Of a stretch of 64,000 bases of DNA, positions 9,905 through 64,000 are shown piece after piece (positions within the stretch are counted from its first letter, which is position 1; each line of letters starts with the position of its first letter). A program made the position numbers and the translations under genes. The DNA is from Saturnia japonica (lineage: Eukaryota > Arthropoda > Insecta > Lepidoptera > Saturniidae): positions 1,783,501-1,847,500 of the forward strand of contig CM065332.1 of NCBI GenBank assembly GCA_033032175.1. Direction: 5' to 3'. The notes under the pieces were generated by a model. It had not been told where the DNA came from and did not search any database. It saw nothing but the letters and a program-made list of their open reading frames with translations.

Positions 9905-10253
9905 ACCGTGTGTAGACTTAGTAAGACTAATAAAAGTTTTTAAGGTAATAGTGTTAGAGTCTATAACAAGATCCCGAAGCACATTTGCCGGAAAACAAGT
10001 TCAAGGAGCATGTCAAGCAGGTTCATTATGTAAATGATAGTTATGTCTGGAAGTGACTCCCTCTCTGTGCATCCACTAAATTATTATTATTGTACCTAAT
10101 ATTTTATAATAGTTATACAGTTAAAAAAAAGGTAAACGCGATCGAGTTTCTTACCGGTTCTTCTCAATGTATGGGATATTTTCCGATCCGGCAGTAATTT
10201 TTTGACGTTCATAAGTACCTTCTTAGGGCCTAAATTGAATAAACATAACATTC
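9905..10253 (+). repeat. LINE family L1x 3' end (truncated non-LTR retrotransposon)
   Basis: A decayed C-terminal RT-frame segment ('GTAATAGTG...ATAACAAGATCCCGAAGCAC'), then 3' UTR blocks 'ATCGAGTTTCTTACCGGTTC' and 'TTGACGTTCATAAGTACCTT'. Other copies: 10628-10880 (+), about 38583-40078 (minus, split by a mariner) and about 48570-48905 (minus). Confidence 0.65.
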
Positions 10254-10261
10254 CATCACGC

Positions 10262-10507
10262 CTGTATTACCCGAAGAGTTAGGCAGTGGTGTACTAATTG
10301 TACACCCACAATTCGCCGAGTATGTTTTTAGGTCCCATGTAATAGGGGGCGAGCCTATTACCATTAATCGGGCACGAAACCAAACTCCGAGCTGCTACTG
10401 AGAATTTCATAGGAAAAACCCAATAACACTTTGCTCGACCTAGGATTCGAACCCAGGACCTCGTTCATAGCAGTCGCGCTAATCACCACTAGGCTAACGA
10501 GGCAGTT
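10262..10507 (-). repeat. tRNA-derived SINE, family S1
   Basis: Read on the minus strand from 10507, it begins with a tRNA-like head: a box-A-like TTAGCCTAGTGGTGA and a perfect box B GGTTCGAATCC. 'GTGTTATTGGGTTTTTCC' and an unrelated body follow. It abuts the LINE 3' end at 10253. A second head lies at 29962-30085. Not a functional tRNA: the body runs on and no cloverleaf 3' end is present. Confidence 0.75.
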
Positions 10508-10627
10508 TAGAAAGATTTTTTATATTTTGATTATGAGAAGCTTCTCCTTACCTTAAAACAAATAGGATACAGGCACAGGCACTAACAGGCACCATTTCAA
10601 TACTAGAAATAAATATAAAATGGTCAT

Positions 10628-10885
10628 TCTATCTTTCAGACGACTTAGTGAAACAAATAAAAGTTTTTTAGGTAATTGTGTTATGTTCTATAATAAACTT
10701 CCAAAGCACATTACAAATTTGCCGGATAATAAGTTCAAGAATCATGTTAAAACTGTAAAAATTAAATTAAAAAAAAATACGATGTTAATAAGCCTGATTG
10801 AGTTTCTTGTAGGTTCTTTTCGATGGCTGGGTGTTTCCGAACCGTTGTTAATGTATTGACATTCATAAGTGCCTTCTTAGTTAAT
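10628..10885 (+). repeat. LINE family L1x 3' end, second copy
   Basis: The plus frame from 10620 reads like a non-LTR RT C-terminus: 'SFLGNCVMFYNKLPKHI' then 'LPDNKFKNHVK'. The shared 3' UTR follows ('TTGAGTTTCTTGTAGGTTC', 'TTGACATTCATAAGTGCCTT'). It ends just upstream of the frame at 10964. Confidence 0.65.
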
Positions 10886-10963
10886 AACTCTTTTATAATA
10901 GTGCTTTAAAGCCTGGCATGATACAATCTGACACATACTTTAGACATGACAATGTAACCAACA

Positions 10964-11428
10964 ATGTCCACTCACAACACAAAATGTAAAAGCACACCGA
11001 TAACAACAATTAAAACAAAAAAATGTCACGTTGAACCCACTCCTGAGCCACCACCTACGGATCTTTGTCTGCTTCAAAAAATCAAAGAAAAAGAAAAAGC
11101 TGGAATCAAGATATGTCCAAAACCCCCTATTGAGCAACCCTCACCACCACCACCGTGTACAGCCATCTGTATAGAAAGAGTAAAAAATCCACCAGTCTCA
11201 CCAAGTAAGGATGAGCCTATAATCTGTATTGTTGAACGAGAACAAACTACAACAGCGAGGTGTGACGCAATACTGGACGCCATAGCTGCTCATCCTGATT
11301 TACCTTGGCCAGGGTGTCCACCACCGCCACTACCACCACCCCCACCCCCGTACGACCCTTGTGAAGAACAAATACGACGCGCAAAGATTGCAGATTGCAA
11401 GGAACGAAAGAAACGTTACTTAGAATAA
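10964..11428 (+). CDS. Proline- and cysteine-rich protein, first of two adjacent frames
   Basis: 154 residues from ATG 10964 to TAA 11426-11428. It is rich in proline (P-runs near residues 62-70 and 120-130) and cysteine (about eleven), with a basic C-terminus. 'CTAICIERVKNPP' resembles the 'ICLEKLKNP' and 'LCLHRIKNP' endings of the cysteine-rich gene at 2463-3861, suggesting one local family. No signal peptide or membrane segment. The next frame begins one base after the stop in another frame. ATG at 10964 is the first in frame; an upstream exon cannot be excluded. Function unknown. Confidence 0.6.
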   Translation: MSTHNTKCKSTPITTIKTKKCHVEPTPEPPPTDLCLLQKIKEKEKAGIKICPKPPIEQPSPPPPCTAICIERVKNPPVSPSKDEPIICIVEREQTTTARCDAILDAIAAHPDLPWPGCPPPPLPPPPPPYDPCEEQIRRAKIADCKERKKRYLE

Positions 11429-11429
11429 A

Positions 11430-12008
11430 ATGGACGACCACTTATGTATCAGCAAAAATTTAAGCATCGATGCCCTGATAGACAAATTTAGAATAGAACT
11501 ATCGAAGAAACAAGAAGAAGATGGTAACAGAACATTGACAATAGAAGCTAACGCTGGAAAAGATTTAACTGACCCGGAGCAGAATATAGAAAGACAGATA
11601 TCAGATTTGGAAATGCTGATCAAAAAACTGCAAGAAGAAATTGAGGAAATGGATAAAAATGCAGACAAACCAAACGATGACCGTTTTGCTATGCAACAAG
11701 CTGAAGATTCTGATCAAATATTCAACAAAAATGATAAAATTTATCCAGTAGTTCTAAGCAATGTTCATTTTAACTCGAACACTACAGACGATGCAATGAA
11801 TAGAATTTCTCATACAGTAAACCCCACTAAAATCCTCGAAACAGTTCCAGAAATACCAATAGACGTGATAACTGAGCATCCCTTATCATCAGAATCAAGA
11901 GAAGAAACTCTAGACAGCCTAATTTGCGAAAACAAAAATAGCGTCTGTGAAAATACCGATGTATTACAAGATTTTAGGAAACCGCTTAATACCAATATGG
12001 AAAATTAA
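11430..12008 (+). CDS. Acidic coiled-coil-like protein, second adjacent frame
   Basis: 192 residues from ATG 11430, overlapping nothing and separated from the previous stop by a single A (TAAAATG). The N-terminal half has a heptad-like charged segment from 'DLTDPEQNIERQISDLEM' through 'LIKKLQEEIEEMDK', probably a coiled coil. The rest is acidic and low in cysteine. TAA at 12006-12008 is followed by AATAAA (12010-12015), and no such signal lies between the two frames. The pair may therefore share one mRNA, or be one gene with an unrecognised intron or an old frameshift. Family not recognised. Confidence 0.55.
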   Translation: MDDHLCISKNLSIDALIDKFRIELSKKQEEDGNRTLTIEANAGKDLTDPEQNIERQISDLEMLIKKLQEEIEEMDKNADKPNDDRFAMQQAEDSDQIFNKNDKIYPVVLSNVHFNSNTTDDAMNRISHTVNPTKILETVPEIPIDVITEHPLSSESREETLDSLICENKNSVCENTDVLQDFRKPLNTNMEN

Positions 12009-12009
12009 T

Positions 12010-12015
12010 AATAAA
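12010..12015 (+). terminator. Polyadenylation signal after the 11430-12008 frame
   Basis: AATAAA right after the stop, the only such signal near the pair of frames. Confidence 0.5.
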
Positions 12016-13524
12016 CAGAAAAATACATTTATCATAAGATGACTTTCATTAATTACTAGTATCCTGCAGTTTCATCCGTGTTACATTTATTCGACCAACG
12101 CCTCCGTTGACGTACTTAATTCTCACTTTCCGTACCAGCTTACGACTTGCCAAATTGTTTGACGTTCATGTTTATATATCTGCTCCTTGGGGTTCAAGTG
12201 TGAAGTTATTTAATCTATAACCTTATTCAATATAAAGACTATAAAATACAATAAAAAAAATTCAAATTTAAGAACTACTTTCAGAGATTATCACGTTCAA
12301 AAAACAATATCTTATATGCTTATAATAATTTGATAATACGGATATAAAATCATTTTATTTTATACTAGCTACTGCCCACAACTTTGTCTGCGCAGGATTA
12401 GTTCTTCGAGTAGCTTATTTTCTTCTCCAAGGTCCTTCCTATCTATCTTTAATGAATTATCAATTTTTATTATATTTATTCATCACTATTTTGGCGATAA
12501 TTGCTTACACATAAAAGACAGATATATGCTGTCCCGAGCTTTTTAAAGTAAAGTATTTAAGGTATATATTTCCATCATACATAATATACGTGTAACCCTA
12601 ACGGTTTTTGCAGCGTACACCAGAATAGTTTGCAGATGGCTGAATTTGGACATGGATATTTTGGACAATACACACAATATCTTTACAAATTATAGCCTAT
12701 GTGTTATTCTGATGTATAGGATATATTATTGTAAAGTTTCATTAAAATCCATTCAATAGTTTTTGTATGAAAGAGAAGCAAACATCCAGAGCAAAACAGT
12801 TAAAGGGCAAAACAGTAACAATAAATATCAACTAACCTGACAAGCTATAGGCAAGTACGCGAGGACGAATGTAACGCAGGAGAAACTGCGGAGTGTAGAA
12901 AAATAAACCAAAATCCGTTTCAACAATTTATTACACAATAACAAGTATATTTCTCATACAAAATACATCATTTGAAATATATGATATAATCAATATTATA
13001 TACCTTTCTACAATGAACATTCAGATAAAAATTATATCAAGCAAGCTAATTTATACAATACAATTTAATAAAAGACTAGAAATTACTCCAATTTAAATGA
13101 TATTTTTATTCATTTTAAATAAATATATTTTGTATTTTTTACAAGTACAATGTTGCCAAATATAAATATATAAATCTCTTTACAAAATTTGTAATTTTTG
13201 TTATATATAAAAGATATTTTAATAATAAATATGTATATACTATAAGGAATACAGGAAATATAGTAATATGGAATTTAGCTTTATTCCTACGTGTTAACAC
13301 AAATAGGTACAGAAAGACGACTCCGTCCACCTTAAATTTAGTTACATCTGCGTGACTGTAGCGTTAGGGCTGGCATCTTTAATATAATATGCAAAATTTA
13401 TATTTGAGAATTTCGATAAAACATTTAAAATATATAAGTTAAGGCATTTACTTCTAACAAATCAAAATCCATTATTTGGTAAAAATATGTGAATTCCTTT
13501 ATTTACTTCTAATAAAGAATCTAA

Positions 13525-13752
13525 ATAATTAAAAAGGAAACAAAACTAACTCTACATTTTTTTTCTATTTTTGCTTTTTATCTGATTCCCAGATTCGTAC
13601 TTAAATATTATATAGCCTATATCACTTTCACAATTAAGACGAATCTAACGACACCTCGTATGCTAAAATCCATCAAACCGTTTAGGCCACAGAGCGTGCC
13701 AAATACATAGACAAACATAACTCTCCTTTTTCACAGTCGGATAATAAAAATC
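13525..13752 (+). repeat. Dispersed repeat family B, copy 1
   Basis: Blocks 'AAAAAGGAAACAAAA', 'TATAGCCTATATCACT', 'ACGACACCTCGTATGCTAAA' and 'CCATCAAACCGTTTAGGCC', ending 'CAGTCGGATAATAAA'. The same order occurs at 15821-16052 and 24364-24612. Confidence 0.65.
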
Positions 13753-15820
13753 CATTAATTAGTTAAAAAATGTGAATTCCTTTCGATTTGATGTAGTATT
13801 TATATGACTAAATAAACAACAATTTCAATATAATTTTTTATTCATTGTCAATTCATAGCCTTATACTACATTTTTTAATTCCATGGAGTAAATTGCCAAT
13901 CACTAAAGTCAAACTTAAAATAATGTTGCCACATTTATTGTTGTAGTGTTGTGCACCGTACATTTTACGTTAGAATTATTTGAATCGTAAGATTTTAAAT
14001 ACCGAATTGAGGGTTTTTATTTATTAATTGAAATTTTCTTTATTATGCAAAATACCCGATAATTCAATAAACTCACTACCTACATAATTCCGGAAACTAA
14101 AAAATGTATATAATATAACGAAATAATTATAAAAAAAGTTCTTCCTTCGGTTGTTCCACGAGAGACGCAATTTTGTCTCCGTTACTTGGCCTTCACTTTT
14201 GGAGGACTTGTATTTTCAGAAAAAATTGTAGATAGGTATATTTACGTGTACGGTTTTACGCTTAATTTCGATATATGACAACACTATTTTAAAAGAACAA
14301 AAAACTAGCAACCCATAAAATGTCATTTAACTCCGTGGAATAAAAAAATCACTGTACTGTTATACAGAAAATAATAATTACAAAAAGCACGAACACTCGC
14401 GACTGTCTTTCATCCGACTTGATTCGAGATCCTCGTACGTACGTTTTAAATCTGTGCGTGCGCCGTTATCGCTCGTTCTATAAAGTTGTCTTTCTCTACC
14501 TATCTGTTTTCTGTTGTTTAAGGCAATTACAATACTTTGGCACGATTTTTTTATTCACATTAAATTTCATAAATAAGGCACATCGCCATGTTGTTTTTTT
14601 TTTTTACTTTTTTAATATAAAATGTCAAATTTATAGTACATATATCTAGGACTTAATAATAAATTTCAATACTATCACAAGCTCACCTGGAAGTATACAA
14701 TCATATCAGCAACAAAGAATAAACATAAATCAGTATCGACACGTATAAAATTTTCAAAATACAATACAACACAAAGCGATGAAGCCTATCATTTTTATTA
14801 ATTATAAAATCATTTATTTACATAATATATTCGTCAAAAAACCTCCCTACCTCTCGAGGCTTGCGGGAGAATTTACCAAAAATGGATTACAAAACCTAAT
14901 ATGGTTACCAACCGATATAGGTTACAGGGAAGACCAAACAATAGTCCAGTCGTTTTATTATTTCGTCCTAGAGGGTGGCTGCATCGGCGGCTGGTGGAAA
15001 GGGTGATACTGTCTTGATAATATACTTTCCTGCGAAATATTAATCAAATTTGATGAATCAAACGCTTTCGGATCTAGCCAATGACATAGGTCTATGAAAA
15101 GCAATTTAGTATTAGTATTTAGTATAAAACCAGTAAAGAGTGAATGAGATATGTAAATACTGTGAACTCTCATATACGAAATATATTATTTAGGTTGCGA
15201 TGAGAGTAAAATTCCAAGGACAAGTTTAGTTCAACATTTCTGATGCAAAAGGATGGAAAATAGGTAAATGGCTTGAGAGAGAAAAAGAAAAAACTGAAAG
15301 AAGAGATAGATGATGGCGATTAAAACAAATGTACACATGTGCAAAATCAAGTAACACGTACCTATACGAGTAAAGTATTAGAAAATGATAAGGTGCATAC
15401 TGAGAGTTACACGTGGTCCTTTTTAAGAAAACATAAAATTAAATAAAAACATTTCTTAAAAGTTCGTGTGCAACCGTTCAATTTGAGACAGAAGTTGGCA
15501 GGGACGAGGTAGCATGACATATTTACGTTACTAAACTACGCAGTACAATAAAATAAACAGTATTACGTCTTCATAAAAACGGCCGAAACGATGTACTTCG
15601 AGATCTAAGTAAACTTTCCCTTCCTCGCTATACAATCCGCTCTCGATCGTTTGTAGTACAAGTCTCCGCCAACGTCTGTCGGACACATGGGAAGGTCGCA
15701 CACGAACTTGTACGATTATAATTAGGAATAAATTTCTTTCACTACTATTTGAAAATAATTATTCATAGAAACGTAATAAAAATGTAAATGACCAGTAAAA
15801 AAAGTTTATAAAACAAGTTA

Positions 15821-16052
15821 TTATTATTAAAAAGGAAACAAAAACCCGACAGCAACAATAAAACAACTAAAACTGTTTTTTCTATTTTTGGTTTTTATTT
15901 AATTCCCAGACGTCCTACTTAAAATCCATCAAGCCGTTTAGGCTACAGAGCATTTCAAAGAAATACATATACTTACATTATACAAACATACCTACATACA
16001 TAAATACGCTCGAAAAACATAACCCTCCTTTATCGTAGTCGGGTAATAAAGC
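15821..16052 (+). repeat. Dispersed repeat family B, copy 2
   Basis: Starts 'TTAAAAAGGAAACAAAAACC', has a shortened middle, then 'AAATCCATCAAGCCGTTTAG' and 'GTAGTCGGGTAATAAA'. Confidence 0.6.
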
Positions 16053-17720
16053 TTTGTTTTCAAAATATACCAAAAAAATACCTACTATACTATTTCCATT
16101 TCTTTATTTTCTCGATGACAGTTCTAATTTGATAGTTGTAGTGTTGTGACCAAATAAGTAATGATATCGATCGCTTATATTTATTATATTTTGAACAAAG
16201 ACAAATACAACAAAAACATTCAAATAACTACCGAAAACTGGTAAAAAATTGTCGACAAGAACCCAAAACATTATAGCGTCGGATTAGGAAATTCATGTGG
16301 CATTCGATAATATACAAGTACAGGAACTTATAATAAATGTTGGGGAGAGCTCATCGAGTGACAGTGACTATTCATCAGATTTTGATTAAAATAAATAAAT
16401 AAAGATTACCTGTCGTTATAATTATTTCGTTTCATTGTCGAGTACCTACCTATACCTACTTATTTTACAACAGCTTCGAAAATTTTGAAGAAGTTGGCAT
16501 TATCAATCAAGAATTAATACGTGTAACATCTTGTAATGAAATATAATATTAGTTAATACATTTGTACAAAAGTATCCGGCAAAAGTTTAGTTTCTTACAT
16601 TATGTAAAAAAACATCGGGTCTGTTATCGTCTTACGTTTATCCGATATAGCTCCATCCCTATCAGTTTCTCCGACTCTGCTATAACCTTGTACTTGTGTA
16701 AACGTCATATTTTTATAAAATAATGCATACATAATGTAAAAAAGACGCTCGTTCAAGTTTTCACGTGAGCTGTCATCGAAAAAATAAAGAAATGGAAATG
16801 GTATATATAAGGTTGCCAATAAAGGATTGAAGAAATAAGTACTGAGACGACGAATGCCAATAGAGAAATAGATAAAGCGTAATAAATTACGTAACGATCA
16901 TATCATATAAAAAAATCGTATTTACTCACCACGTCGCTAGGCCTGCTCTGAGCTGCGATCATTTTTCTCTCTTGCAATATTATTTGATTCGCAGCGCTGT
17001 GTACAACAGCCAAATTAATATACAAATTTCTTATTATTTTACATAGTTTATAGATGACAGTAAAGTGTAAGATTGGTAACACCCTAAGACCAGATGGACT
17101 GGCATACAAGTGCAGCTGCTGGTACAGAGCTATAATAGGTGTTTGGAGATAGATTTCGAACTTAAAGGTTGTAGCAATAGTGTTATAATTTCATATCGAT
17201 GTTTTCCTTCACTGAAAGTGCAGTCTTATTGCAAGGATTGGAACCTTAGTTGATCTTAGGAGTACTTAATAACGTGTAACGTGGTCATGCTGTTTTGAAT
17301 GTTATGCCAATAATAGTCGAACGTCAAGCCTTGGAAAGCGTCGGCAAAATATACTAAAGATCATTTTCGAGATCCACCTATAAACCTATATTATTATTAT
17401 TAATATATGTAATACAACATCGACACATATTTTTTTTTTCATAACATCAGTAGGTCGTCAACTGGCGACTAAGTTTGTGCCTTCACTGAAGAAAAAGCTT
17501 TTGCCCAGAAGTGGGACACTTTCAAGCTAGCAATGAAATATTATATTTTATCTTAACTTCAATTAAAAGGCATCACACCTCTGTTTTGAATCGCGGACAT
17601 TAAATTGACAACAACAAGTTCCCAAGTTCCTTGTTAATACCCTTCTTACATTATTACTTCCTATGATCAGGTTGCTTAAGAGAAGAATGCTAAGTTTTGA
17701 TGTTCTAAATATATGTTGTC

Positions 17721-63511
<45,791 letters not shown>

Positions 63512-64000
63512 CTGAGGTAATTGTTAGGGAAATTAAACGTATTGATATTTTTAAATCAACCTGGTGATTCGAATCCGATACTTACCAAAGAATTTATTGA
63601 GTTTCGTGTATGTTGTCGTCATTTGAATATAGTTAGCAACTCTATTTATATCAAAACATTGTGAGGAAACCTGGATGCCTTGAGAAATGATTTAGTTGCG
63701 CCAATATCCATTGAGAAAATATAAATTTTAATTAGAAATTAGATTTAGATTTGAAATTGCCAATCCACAAAAACATAGACCGAAGTAAAACAGAGCGAAT
63801 GCAACTATGTTGTGAAAGAAATTCATATGGCAGAGATGCTACCTCTAACAAACCTTGCACAGGTCTCACCAGACTTAAAACATCTGACAGATGTTACCAG
63901 TATGTCTAGTTAGACAGTAATAACTCAGTTTTATTACTCCGTTTGGCACCTACGCACCTTCTATTTATATATCACTCACTATAATACTAACTTCCCACGT
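63512..64000. other. Channel intron at the window edge
   Basis: The previous channel exon must end in phase 2 with a codon completed by A (probably Lys). A donor-like TTTG|GTAAG at about 63585 does not fit that, and I recognise no upstream channel exon here. Confidence 0.4.

Larger units (their letters stand above)
12016..17720. other. Intergenic region between convergent genes; repeats, probable channel 3' UTR at its right edge
   Basis: No coding region supported. 12365-12800 looks like a decayed dispersed element ('GCCCACAACTTTGTCTGCGC'). Repeat family B lies at 13525-13752 and 15821-16052. The 3' UTR of the minus-strand channel gene must start at 17720 and run leftward, but I could not place its polyadenylation site. 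Scattered frames of 60-76 codons show no resemblance to anything. Confidence 0.5.

Noticed and set aside
10430..10507. tRNA gene on the minus strand
   Set aside because: Box A and box B are present, but the sequence runs into a SINE body and has no proper tRNA 3' half; the same head recurs at 29962. Called a SINE.
63570..63600. Upstream channel exon ending TTTG|GTAAG
   Set aside because: Its phase and last bases do not fit the phase-2 junction needed by the IS1 exon, and no acceptor or conserved residues are visible.

Overview
The window looks like nuclear DNA of an insect, most probably a moth or butterfly. It is AT-rich, has small GT-AG-bounded exons in long introns, and carries many remnants of tRNA-derived SINEs, non-LTR retrotransposons, Tc1/mariner and PIF/Harbinger elements plus one copia element. 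Order-level placement rests on the look of the repeats and is an inference; 'insect' is firm.

Main gene. From 63511 down to 17721 on the minus strand lies most of an L-type voltage-gated calcium channel alpha1 subunit (insect Ca-alpha1D type). I placed 43 constitutive exons plus one alternative exon by reading conserved blocks and GT-AG borders. Summed, the 43 exons give 5188 nt: one base completing an upstream codon, then 1729 codons including the stop (1728 residues). Phases agree at every junction. The order is: domain I (63.5-57.2 kb), I-II linker with the beta-subunit AID (57.1-56.3 kb), domain II (55.9-51.8 kb), II-III loop (51.3-48.9 kb), domain III (49.1-38.3 kb), domain IV (37.7-30.1 kb), EF-hand-like and IQ region (30.2-25.7 kb), and a short C-tail ending at 17721. 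The four pore loops carry the EEEE filter. The N-terminus lies beyond 64000. The most notable find is a second 108-bp version of the IIIS5 exon (44737-44844), which looks like a mutually exclusive exon and changes a residue position linked to dihydropyridine binding in vertebrate channels.

Left part, plus strand, convergent with the channel. 3-1457 is the 3' end of an unrecognised lysine/serine-rich protein. 2463-3861 is a three-exon cysteine-rich gene with an internal duplication. 10964-12008 holds two adjacent open frames (TAAAATG junction), the first sharing a short motif with the cysteine-rich gene. Between them sits a copia-type LTR retrotransposon (5877-9688, 5-bp target duplication GTAAC) that has lost most of gag and protease and carries a stop and a frameshift.

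Mobile DNA in the channel introns. A DD34D mariner (38670-39955) is nested in an antisense LINE fragment. A second Tc1/mariner-superfamily element lies at 59061-60352. A 438-bp PIF/Harbinger derivative with TTA duplications (42258-42695) keeps a piece of transposase. Several repeat families are present in multiple copies. 12.0-17.7 kb and the remaining introns show repeats but no further gene I can support.
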